Shown here: piece after piece, positions 14,799 to 21,195 of the stretch | Layout: every line of letters begins with the position of its first letter | Position numbering within the stretch: position 1 is the stretch's first letter | Source of the DNA: DATKXO01 sp035528995 | GTDB taxonomy: Bacteria > Planctomycetota > Phycisphaerae > UBA1845 | DNA length: 21,557 bases | NCBI GenBank assembly: GCA_035528995.1 | Contig: DATKXO010000376.1 | Coordinates: 1-21,557, forward strand | Direction: 5' to 3' | Notes under the pieces: generated by a model | Database searches by the model: none | Told to the model about the DNA's origin: nothing | What the model saw: the letters and a program-made list of their open reading frames with translations, nothing else | Position numbers and translations under genes: made by a program

Positions 14799-15026
14799 CT
14801 ACTTCTTCGCTTCGACCTTCCGACGTCGGTACACGGTGATCGCCGACTCCGGACACATGTCCGCACAAAGCCCACAGCCCGTGCACTGGTCCGGTTGCCC
14901 CAGAGACGCCGGATGATAGCCGATGGCGTTCAGCCCCTGCTCCACTTCCAGGCAATGGCGGCTACAAAACGCCACGCACAACTCGCAGCCCTTGCAACGG
15001 TCTCGATCAACCTGCCACAAATCCAT
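14799..15026 (-). CDS. 2x[4Fe-4S] ferredoxin-type delta subunit of the oxidoreductase
   Basis: This codes for 75 residues. I chose the ATG at 15026 because GGGAG lies six bases upstream; a GTG at 15047 is in frame but its GGAGG overlaps the start. Two cluster motifs are clear: Cys11, 14, 17 and 21 (CKGCELCVAFC, followed by Ser rather than the usual Pro) and Cys48, 51, 54 and 58 (CTGCGLCADMCPE). An extra Cys25 lies after the first motif. It probably passes electrons from the beta subunit to external ferredoxin. It is the first gene of the operon, 79 bases before the alpha gene. It is preceded by a strong sigma-54 promoter at 15110-15125. Confidence 0.92.
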   Translation of the reverse strand: MDLWQVDRDRCKGCELCVAFCSRHCLEVEQGLNAIGYHPASLGQPDQCTGCGLCADMCPESAITVYRRRKVEAKK

Positions 15027-15109
15027 GCCGATCTCCCGGACACTCACCTCCCGTTGCCGGGGCTACGTCTACCCACTGCCGGCCCCGTACCCACCGAAGC
15101 TCTAGTCAT

Positions 15110-15125
15110 AGCAAACCCGGTGCCA
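15110..15125 (-). promoter_or_regulatory. Sigma-54 (-24/-12) promoter of the oxidoreductase operon
   Basis: The minus strand reads TGGCACCGGGTTTGCT. Against the RpoN consensus TGGCACG-N4-TTGCW, every specified base matches except the seventh (C for G), and the -24 GG and -12 GC are separated by exactly ten bases. Transcription would start near 15099, about 70 bases before the ferredoxin ATG. A sigma-54 promoter needs an activator with a GAFTGA loop, and one is encoded divergently next door. The same bases also give a weaker sigma-70-like reading, which I consider less likely. Confidence 0.75.
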
Positions 15126-15191
15126 TCCGGCAAACGAAACCCCTGGGGCGGCATGCCAGTGGAAAAAAGAGACTCACACTGTCGCCCAGGA

Positions 15192-15209
15192 CCGGATCGG
15201 GCGCTCCGG
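15192..15209. promoter_or_regulatory. Dyad CCGGA-N8-TCCGG, possible activator site
   Basis: Arms CCGGA (15192-15196) and TCCGG (15205-15209) share their half-site with the perfect dyad at 15282-15298. The site is about 95-110 bases upstream of the predicted sigma-54 start, a usual distance for an enhancer-like site. The arms are short and GC-rich, so chance is possible. Confidence 0.3.
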
Positions 15210-15281
15210 ATGGGGCGCCGCGGGACCGGCGGATGGCGATGGGCCTTTTCAAAGCCCCGGCCAGCCGCCGAACGCCTGCCA

Positions 15282-15298
15282 GCCCGGAGAATCCGGGC
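15282..15298. promoter_or_regulatory. Perfect 17-bp dyad, candidate upstream activator site
   Basis: GCCCGGA-GAA-TCCGGGC is a perfect dyad with 7-bp arms and a 3-base centre. It lies about 185-200 bases upstream of the predicted start of the oxidoreductase operon and about 130-150 bases upstream of the start predicted for the kinase operon. That is a fitting position for the NtrC-type regulator encoded next door. It could also be a simple hairpin in RNA. Confidence 0.4.
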
Positions 15299-15340
15299 GT
15301 AAGCTCCCGTCGGGCTGTCGGGACGCCGGCTCAGCCTTGA

Positions 15341-15369
15341 GGGGTGGTTTTGGCCCAAGAAACCGCCCC
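15341..15369. repeat. Dyad GGGGTGGTTT-N9-AAACCGCCCC
   Basis: Ten-base arms (15341-15350 and 15360-15369) are symmetric at nine of ten positions, and all ten pair if transcribed, one as G-U. It lies 26 bases upstream of the -35 of the kinase promoter and would be outside its transcript. It may be a regulator site for the kinase operon. Confidence 0.4.
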
Positions 15370-15394
15370 ACGTTGCGGAAAATCACCACCCGAA

Positions 15395-15423
15395 TTGACG
15401 CCAGAACAACGCTAGCCGATACT
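15395..15423 (+). promoter_or_regulatory. Sigma-70-like promoter of the kinase-regulator operon
   Basis: TTGACG (15395-15400, five of six matches) is followed after 17 bases by GATACT (15418-15423, four of six). Transcription would start near 15430, giving a leader of about 130 bases before the kinase ATG at 15563. Confidence 0.5.
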
Positions 15424-15562
15424 TTGAATGGCCTGAGGCGCAAGAACGTGGACACTCCTCGACCTACGCCTCCAGACGTTGCATCGAGTCACCGAGCGGC
15501 GTGGTCCACCGGGAACGCCCGGTAGCTTCGGGACCCACAGCTTCGACGATAGGGGCGATTGC

Positions 15563-16699
15563 ATGCCTGGACACCCTGAGACCGCCGTCCCTGACGGCAC
15601 GTCCCCCCTGCCCCTGCCCGAAATCGCGGGACACGTGCTCCACAGCCTCCCACTCGGCGTCCTGGTGTTTGACAACCAGCTTCGGGTGATGCACCGCAAC
15701 GAGATGGCCCAACGAATCTTCACCGGCACGGCGACGGTGCCCGAGCTGTTGGCTGCCGGTACCGTTGAAGGTGATTGCCGCGGTTGGGCCTCCGACCTGG
15801 CCGGCGTGCTGGAGACCGGGACCCCCTTCCGCCGCGACAACATCGTGTTCTGCGCCGGCCCGGACAACGAATTGCTCCTGAACCTCGTCTGTGCGCCACT
15901 TACCGGGTCGGACGGCAGAGCAGTCCTCGGCGGTGTGCTGGCCGCCGAGGACATCACCAACCGGGCCAGCCTGGAGCGTCGGCTGGCCGTCTCGGAACGG
16001 TTAGCGGCGGTGGGCAAGCTTGCGGCCCGCGTGGCCCACGAGTTGAACAACCCGCTCGACGGTATCCTCCGCTACATCAATCTGGCCATCCGGCTGCTGG
16101 GGCCCGAGGCGGGTGTCGAGAACAAGGTCGTGGGCTACCTGGAGGAATCGCGTCAGGGGTTGATGCGCATGGCCCAGATCATCAGCGAGCTGCTGGAGTT
16201 CTCGCGAAGCTCGTCGGCCCACTTCGATGAGATCAACATCAACAGCACGGTGGAAGAGGCCGTCCGCACCATGCAGGACAAGGCCGACCGGTCCGGCGTC
16301 GTGGTGACCACGGTGTTGCGCCAGGAACGGATGCCGATCCTGCGCGGCGGGATGCTCTTCCAGGTCTGCTGCAACCTGATCAAGAACGCGGTAGACGCCA
16401 TGCCGGACGGCGGTCGCCTCACCATCACCGCCGGAGTGGTGGACCGTGAAGTGATCCTGCGATTCGAAGACACCGGCATCGGGCTGCCCGACAGCGTCGA
16501 CCGGATCTTCCAGCCCTTCTTCACCACCAAGAAGCCCGGAGAAGGCACCGGACTCGGTCTGGCCATCTGCAAAGACTACGTCGAGCGGCTGCACGGGCGC
16601 ATCACGGCCGAACGGGGCGAGCCCTGTGGGGCCGTCTTCACCATCTACATCCCTCTGGCCAGTTGTGTTCCCGACACCCACCGGAAGCAGAGCCGATGA
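15563..16699 (+). CDS. Soluble PAS-domain sensor histidine kinase (NtrB-like)
   Basis: This codes for 378 residues from the ATG at 15563, with AGGGG eight bases upstream; the frame is open further upstream, but this start is best supported. There is no membrane segment, so the kinase is cytoplasmic. Residues 20-135 form a PAS-like sensor (LHSLPLGVLVFDNQLRVMHRNEMAQRIF through EDITNRASLERRL) with Cys72, Cys97 and Cys110. The HisKA domain follows, with His159 in AHELNNPLDGILRYI. The HATPase domain has an N box (NLIKNAVDAM), G1 (DTGIGL), F box (FQPFFTTK) and G2 (GEGTGLGL). It would phosphorylate the sigma-54 activator encoded next, whose ATG overlaps its stop (ATGA). The signal sensed is unknown; redox or a 2-oxoacid would make sense beside a ferredoxin-linked enzyme, but this is speculation. 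Confidence 0.92.
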   Translation: MPGHPETAVPDGTSPLPLPEIAGHVLHSLPLGVLVFDNQLRVMHRNEMAQRIFTGTATVPELLAAGTVEGDCRGWASDLAGVLETGTPFRRDNIVFCAGPDNELLLNLVCAPLTGSDGRAVLGGVLAAEDITNRASLERRLAVSERLAAVGKLAARVAHELNNPLDGILRYINLAIRLLGPEAGVENKVVGYLEESRQGLMRMAQIISELLEFSRSSSAHFDEININSTVEEAVRTMQDKADRSGVVVTTVLRQERMPILRGGMLFQVCCNLIKNAVDAMPDGGRLTITAGVVDREVILRFEDTGIGLPDSVDRIFQPFFTTKKPGEGTGLGLAICKDYVERLHGRITAERGEPCGAVFTIYIPLASCVPDTHRKQSR

Positions 16700-18159
16700 A
16701 CATCAATCCGACCAACACCGCAACCACCGCCCGGCCCGAGCGACCCGCCGCCCAGAGCCCGCAGAAGCCCGGTGCCCGCCTGCTGCTGGTGGACGACGAT
16801 CGGATCATCCTGGACTCGCTGGGCGAATTCCTCCGCCTGGAAGGCTACGAGGTGGACGGGGTCGCCAAGGTCGCCGACGCGTTGGCCGCCCTCGAACGCC
16901 GGACCTACAACATCGCCATCACCGACGTGAACATGCCCGAGTCGGACGGGTTCGAACTGCTGGGCCTCCTCCGCCGGCGCTTCCCCGAGGTGGTGGTCAT
17001 CATGATCACCGGCTACGGGACCATCGAGAGCGCCGTCGAGGCGATCAAGATGGGGGCCTACGACTATCTGACCAAGCCGATCATCGACGATGAGATCCGG
17101 CTGGTGGTCGAGCGGGCCCTCAATCAGCAAGCGCTGGTTCGCGAGGTGCACGCCCTTCGTCAGCAGCTCGACCTGCGCTACGGGCTGGACAGCATCATCG
17201 GACACGACTACAAGATGCTGCGCATCTTCGACCTGATCGAAACCGTGGCGGACTCGAAGGTCAACGTACTCATCACCGGCGACTCGGGCACCGGCAAGTC
17301 GCTGGTGGCCCGCGTCACCCACCACCGCAGCCAGCGCCGCGACAAGCCCTTCGTAGAGGTGAGCTGCGGGGCCATTCCCGAGTCACTGCTGGAGAGCGAG
17401 CTGTTCGGTCACGTCCGCGGCGCGTTCACCGGAGCGGTGAGCGACAAGGCCGGGAAGTTCAAGGCCGCCGACGGAGGCACGATCTTTCTGGACGAGATCT
17501 CGGCCGCCTCGCCCGCCCTGCAGGTCAAGCTGCTGCGCGTGTTGCAGGAGCGGCAGTTCGAACCCGTCGGGAGCAACACGACCGAGACCGTGGACGTCCG
17601 CGTCATCCTGGCCACAAACGTGGAACTGGAGAAGGAGGTGGAGGAGGGGCGTTTCCGGCAGGATCTGTACTACCGCGTCAACGTGGTCAGCATCGCCCTG
17701 CCGTCATTAGCCGAGCGGATCGGCGACATCCCTCTGCTGGCCCAGTCCTTCCTTGATTGCTACGGCGCCGAGACGCGCAAGGAGCTGCTCGGATTGACCG
17801 ACGAGGCCATCCAGTGCCTCCAGCGATACCACTGGCCCGGAAACGTCCGCGAGCTGGAGAACGTGATCGAGCGGGCGGTGGTGCTGACCAAGAACCGTCA
17901 CATCACGGTCCACGACCTTCCACCCAAACTGGTCGAGGCGGCCTGTACGCCGACAGGTGAGGTCTACAGACCCACCTCGCTCAAGGCGGCGCTGGAGGAG
18001 CCCGAGAAGCGCATTATCGAAGCAGCCCTGAGAGCCAACAATTGGAACCGCCAGCTCACCGCCGAGGCCCTGGAGATCAATCGCACCACACTGTACAAGA
18101 AGATGAAACGCTACAACCTGGAGGTGGCCCCCACAGCTCGCGCCGGACACGGGCGGTAG
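16696..18159 (+). CDS. NtrC-family sigma-54-dependent response regulator
   Basis: This codes for 487 residues. The ATG at 16696 overlaps the kinase TGA by four bases (ATGA), which couples translation. Residues 28-145 form a receiver with acidic DDD (33-35), phosphoacceptor Asp77 in ITDVNMPE, and Lys127. The AAA+ domain (about 165-400) has Walker A GDSGTGKS (195-202), the GAFTGA loop (242-247) that contacts sigma-54, Walker B GGTIFLDEI (260-268) and the RQDLYYRVNVVSIALPSLAER region. The C-terminus is a Fis-type helix-turn-helix (AALRANNWNRQLTAEALEINRTTLYKKMKRYNL). It thus binds DNA as a dyad-recognising oligomer and drives RpoN polymerase by ATP hydrolysis. The divergent oxidoreductase operon, which has a sigma-54 promoter, is the obvious target. 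Confidence 0.95.
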   Translation: MNINPTNTATTARPERPAAQSPQKPGARLLLVDDDRIILDSLGEFLRLEGYEVDGVAKVADALAALERRTYNIAITDVNMPESDGFELLGLLRRRFPEVVVIMITGYGTIESAVEAIKMGAYDYLTKPIIDDEIRLVVERALNQQALVREVHALRQQLDLRYGLDSIIGHDYKMLRIFDLIETVADSKVNVLITGDSGTGKSLVARVTHHRSQRRDKPFVEVSCGAIPESLLESELFGHVRGAFTGAVSDKAGKFKAADGGTIFLDEISAASPALQVKLLRVLQERQFEPVGSNTTETVDVRVILATNVELEKEVEEGRFRQDLYYRVNVVSIALPSLAERIGDIPLLAQSFLDCYGAETRKELLGLTDEAIQCLQRYHWPGNVRELENVIERAVVLTKNRHITVHDLPPKLVEAACTPTGEVYRPTSLKAALEEPEKRIIEAALRANNWNRQLTAEALEINRTTLYKKMKRYNLEVAPTARAGHGR

Positions 18160-18191
18160 CCGAGCGTCTTCGGCCGCAGACCGGACCGGTC
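18159..18191. terminator. Hairpins between convergent genes
   Basis: Just after the regulator's stop there is a small hairpin GCCGA-N6-TCGGC (18159-18174), then a dyad GACCGG-A-CCGGTC (18179-18191). The PilZ gene ends on the opposite strand at 18227. Neither hairpin has a U-tract, so termination is only suggested by position. Confidence 0.3.
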
Positions 18192-18226
18192 GGCGGACCA
18201 CGGCGCACAAGATCATAACAGGCGTT

Positions 18227-18601
18227 TCACCGCTCCGGCTGGAATACGAGCTTCAGCGGGGTCCGGAAGTTCGTGGCGATCCCGTACCGTCTTATGCGGA
18301 CCGCCACGCCCGGCCGCACCGGCTCCTCCGGCAGTTCCTGGACACGCACGACCTCGCCGAGACCCCGGACACGGCCCGGGTAGGGGAAATGACCGTCACC
18401 CGGCGGCACGGTCAACTCCAGATTCAGCAGCATCCCCGCGCGAAACTCATCGCGGTCCGCTTCAAAGTACAGGCCACTGGAACTGACGTTGGTCACAACC
18501 GTGCGGTAGGACTCGGCCCCGTCCGCATCTACCACGGAACATTCCAGCGGCAGGTTGATCGCAAGGCGGTGATGCTCGCGTCGTTCCGGGGAGCTGACCA
18601 T
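18227..18601 (-). CDS. PilZ-domain protein (cyclic-di-GMP binding)
   Basis: This codes for 124 residues from the ATG at 18601. A longer reading from a GTG at 18676 is open but does not look like protein. No strong ribosome-binding site is visible for either. The N-terminus has the PilZ RxxxR motif (R8-E-H-H-R12 in SPERREHHRLAINLPLECSVV), and NVSSSG (38-43) supplies the (D/N)xSxxG motif. Both are the residues that contact cyclic-di-GMP. The rest follows the PilZ beta-barrel pattern, with LYFEADRDEFRAGMLLNLELTVPPG, a strand VRGLGEVVRVQEL and a final VAVRIRRYG. It is a stand-alone single-domain protein and would relay the second messenger to a partner not in the window. It is convergent with the sigma-54 regulator. 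Confidence 0.87.
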   Translation of the reverse strand: MVSSPERREHHRLAINLPLECSVVDADGAESYRTVVTNVSSSGLYFEADRDEFRAGMLLNLELTVPPGDGHFPYPGRVRGLGEVVRVQELPEEPVRPGVAVRIRRYGIATNFRTPLKLVFQPER

Positions 18602-19007
18602 CGTTACCAGACCGTACAGTTCTGCTGATATCGCCCGCGTGCGGGCCCCATGGCGTTGCTGCAAGCGCGGTGCCACTTTTGACCGGTCTCGTCGCCCGGC
18701 CGAGGCGAGTGTTGTAACGTCATGTGCCGTCGATGATTGTATGGGCTCGCTTTAAGGTCGATTCCCGAGTTCGCTCAACTACCGCTGCATAGCGTTGCAA
18801 AAACACAACGCGGCGCGATCGGGGGCGGTTGCGCTGCCCGAGCAATCGACACGTGTCAGGCGACTTGTCAGGCGGTGGAGAAACGCGGGGAACCACGTTC
18901 TGTCGCTTCTTGCTGGAACCGGTGCGTCTGCGCCGCTTGGAGGACCGTTCGCTTGTGCCGATGCATGGGACTCGGCCGCGGCGTAGAATGCGCAACCGCT
19001 GAGCGCC
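18602..19007. other. Divergent intergenic region upstream of PilZ and aroDE genes
   Basis: This stretch of about 405 bases contains no gene. It has a short dyad GCGTTG-N8-CAACGC with an A-rich centre (18792-18811), a possible operator. It also has TAGAAT (18984-18989), a good -10 match that would start a nearly leaderless aroDE message at about 18996. No -35 fits. Nothing else was found. Confidence 0.45.
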
Positions 19008-20576
19008 ATGACCATGCTTGTGACATCCGTGTTGTCCAACAATTCCACAGCCGCCGCCCGAACTGTGGCGGATGCGTTGGCGAGGGGGAGCGAGGCGATC
19101 GAGTTGCGTATCGATGGTTGGGACGACGACTCGGATGTCAAGCCGTTGCTGCACCTGCTGCCACCCGGCCGATGGATCGTCACCTGTCGGCCGACGGGCG
19201 AAGGCGGGTGCTCCAAGGACGCCGCGGCTCGACGCGTGGCCCGCCTGGTGGCCGCGGCCAAGTGGGGCCACGGCTACGTCGATTTCGAGTTCGCCGATTG
19301 GCGGTGTTCGGCAGACGTTCGCGACGCGCTGCGGCGCGCCGCTGCGGAGCGCACGCCCGCCGGGACCGAGCAAGAGGGTTTCCGTCTGATCCTGTCGAGC
19401 CACGACCTCGAAGGTCGGCCGACCGACCCCGCCGCCATCCTGGCCGCCATGACCGCCGAGCCGGAGGCGACCGCGGTCAAGCTCGCCTGGCGTGCCGAAG
19501 ACATCCGCGACAATCTCGTGGCCCTGGAACTGTTGCGAGAGGCGACGGTGCCGACGGCCGCTATCTGCATGGGCGAGGTCGGGCTGATGTCCCGCGTTCT
19601 GGCCCGCAAATTCGGAGCGTTCGCCAGCTACTGTGCGCCGTCGGCAGGCGAGGCCACCGCCCCTGGACAGTTGACGCTCTCGGACATGATCGAACGGTTT
19701 CGGTGGCGGACGATCGGCGAATCCACACGGCTCTTCGGGGTGCTCGGATACCCGATCGGGCACTCGATGAGCCCGTCGTTGTTCAACGCCTGCTTCCAGC
19801 GGCACGGTATCGACGCGGTGTACCTGCCGTTGCTGGTCGAACCGTCGGGGGAGGTGCTGGCATCGTTCCTCGACGGGTGCCGGGACCGGCCCTGGCTCGA
19901 CGTCGGCGGGTTCAGCGTAACCCTGCCGCACAAGGAGCATGCGGCCCGGTGGGTCGGGCAGCGGATCGAACCGTCGGCCGCCCGGATCGGAGCGGTCAAC
20001 ACGTTGGTGGCGGACGGAGAGCACCTCAGAGGGTACAACACCGACTGCGCCGCCGCGCTCGAGTCGATCACCATGACACTGGGTTGCGACCGTCAGGATC
20101 TGGGCGGTCTGCGTGCGGAGGTGCTGGGCGCCGGCGGCGCCGCCCGGGCGATCATCGCGGGCCTGCGGGACTGCGCCTGCGACGTGACGATCTACAACCG
20201 CCACGACTCACGCGGTCGAGCCCTGGCCGACGAATTCGATTGTCACGCCGAACCATGGGAAGATCGCGCCCTCAACCGCGACGCAGTCCTGCTGGTCAAC
20301 TGTACGAGCATAGGCATGTGGCCCCAGGTCGATAACACCCCCATGCCCGCTGACCGGCTCCGACAGGATTGCGCCGTCCTGGACATGGTCTACAACCCGA
20401 TTCAGACGCGGCTGCTGCGCGACGCCAAGAGGGCCGGTTGTCGGATCAGCGACGGCCTCTCCGTGTTCGTGAATCAGGCCGCCATGCAGTTCAGACTGTG
20501 GACGGGCGAGGAGGCCGACCCGGCGTTCATGCGCGCGACAGTCGAGGCCGGATTGAACAAGGGCACGTTGTCTTGA
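19008..20576 (+). CDS. aroDE: Bifunctional 3-dehydroquinate dehydratase/shikimate dehydrogenase (AroD-AroE fusion)
   Basis: This codes for 522 residues from the ATG at 19008; a second ATG at 19014 is also possible, and no clear ribosome-binding site separates them. Residues 1-230 are a type I dehydroquinate dehydratase: IELRIDGW, TCRPTGEGG, SSHDLEG (catalytic His132) and AVKLAWRAEDI (Schiff-base Lys158). Residues 240-515 are shikimate dehydrogenase: FGVLGYPIGHSMSPSLFN, SVTLPHKE (Lys309), GAVNTL, YNTDCAAALES and the NADP-binding GAGGAARAI. It performs two consecutive shikimate steps, 3-dehydroquinate to shikimate, in the cytoplasm. Such fusions are known from plants and chlamydiae and I believe some planctomycetes. 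Shikimate kinase follows directly. The long open frames on the opposite strand are shadows. Confidence 0.94.
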   Translation: MTMLVTSVLSNNSTAAARTVADALARGSEAIELRIDGWDDDSDVKPLLHLLPPGRWIVTCRPTGEGGCSKDAAARRVARLVAAAKWGHGYVDFEFADWRCSADVRDALRRAAAERTPAGTEQEGFRLILSSHDLEGRPTDPAAILAAMTAEPEATAVKLAWRAEDIRDNLVALELLREATVPTAAICMGEVGLMSRVLARKFGAFASYCAPSAGEATAPGQLTLSDMIERFRWRTIGESTRLFGVLGYPIGHSMSPSLFNACFQRHGIDAVYLPLLVEPSGEVLASFLDGCRDRPWLDVGGFSVTLPHKEHAARWVGQRIEPSAARIGAVNTLVADGEHLRGYNTDCAAALESITMTLGCDRQDLGGLRAEVLGAGGAARAIIAGLRDCACDVTIYNRHDSRGRALADEFDCHAEPWEDRALNRDAVLLVNCTSIGMWPQVDNTPMPADRLRQDCAVLDMVYNPIQTRLLRDAKRAGCRISDGLSVFVNQAAMQFRLWTGEEADPAFMRATVEAGLNKGTLS

Positions 20577-21103
20577 AGAACATCGTGCTTATCGGCTATC
20601 GGGGTTCGGGGAAGACGACGGTCGGCCGCCTTCTGGCCGAACGCCTGGGGCGCCCGTTCGTCGATACCGACGCGGCAATCGAAACGGCGGCAGGAGAGTC
20701 CATCGCCGAGGTATTCGCCAGCGAAGGGGAGAGGGGATTTCGGAGGCGCGAAAAACAGGCGATTGCCCGCGCGACCCAAACCGAAGGCTTGGTCCTCTCG
20801 GTAGGCGGCGGCGCGGTCCTGGACCGGGCCAACGTCGATGGCCTGCAGAATGAGGGCACGATCGTCTGGCTGATCGCCGCAGCCGAGGTGCTTTGGGATC
20901 GAATCCGCGAAGACGCCCAAAGCCCCTCCGCACGCCCGGACCTGACACCCCGCGGCGGGCTGGAGGAGGTCCGAAGCGTCCTGGCCGTCCGTGAGCCCGC
21001 CTATCGAGCGGCGGCCGACCTCATTGTGGACACCACCGGTCGCGTTCCGGAGGATGTGGTCGCCGCCATCCTGAAAGCCTTGCCGTCCTTCAAAGGCGAG
21101 TGA
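20573..21103 (+). CDS. aroK: Shikimate kinase
   Basis: This codes for 176 residues. I infer a TTG start at 20573, which overlaps the preceding stop as TTGA; the weak AAGG about ten bases upstream fits. No ATG is available near the conserved beginning. It shows Walker A IGYRGSGKTTVGR (residues 8-15), DTD (31-33, Mg and shikimate binding), FRRREKQAI, SVGGGAV (77-82) and the lid/adenine region through REPAYRAAADLIVDT. The length is normal. The enzyme phosphorylates shikimate with ATP, the step after AroE, so with the preceding fusion gene it makes three consecutive steps of aromatic amino acid synthesis. The overlap suggests translational coupling, and expression may be limited by the TTG start. 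Confidence 0.92.
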   Translation: MKNIVLIGYRGSGKTTVGRLLAERLGRPFVDTDAAIETAAGESIAEVFASEGERGFRRREKQAIARATQTEGLVLSVGGGAVLDRANVDGLQNEGTIVWLIAAAEVLWDRIREDAQSPSARPDLTPRGGLEEVRSVLAVREPAYRAAADLIVDTTGRVPEDVVAAILKALPSFKGE

Positions 21104-21195
21104 CGGACCCGGCCACGCCGAAGGTCCCAAACCTCCCACGGTCTGTTAGCATATCGGCCGCAACGATTCGGTTGCGTTCTACCAGGAGTCGCACG

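Larger units (their letters stand above)
15027..15562. other. Divergent regulatory region between oxidoreductase operon and two-component system
   Basis: This stretch of about 535 bases holds no gene. It contains, from left to right, the sigma-54 promoter (15110-15125), an imperfectly spaced dyad CCGGA-N8-TCCGG (15192-15209), a perfect 7-bp dyad (15282-15298), a 10-bp dyad (15341-15369) and a sigma-70-like promoter facing right (15395-15423). Each is listed on its own. Several open frames here are composition artefacts. Confidence 0.6.

Noticed and set aside
13655..14839. 394-codon plus-strand frame opposite the alpha subunit.
   Set aside because: It is a shadow of the VorB-like gene, His/Arg/Gln-rich and without motifs.
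15109..15137. Sigma-70 reading (TTGCCG-17-TATGAC) of the oxidoreductase promoter.
   Set aside because: It matches only four of six bases in each hexamer, while the overlapping sigma-54 element matches nearly perfectly and sits next to a sigma-54 activator gene.
18720..20335. Long frames on both strands overlapping the aroDE fusion (494 and 532 codons).
   Set aside because: AroDE has complete catalytic motifs in its frame. The others are arginine- or proline-rich shadows of GC-rich coding DNA.
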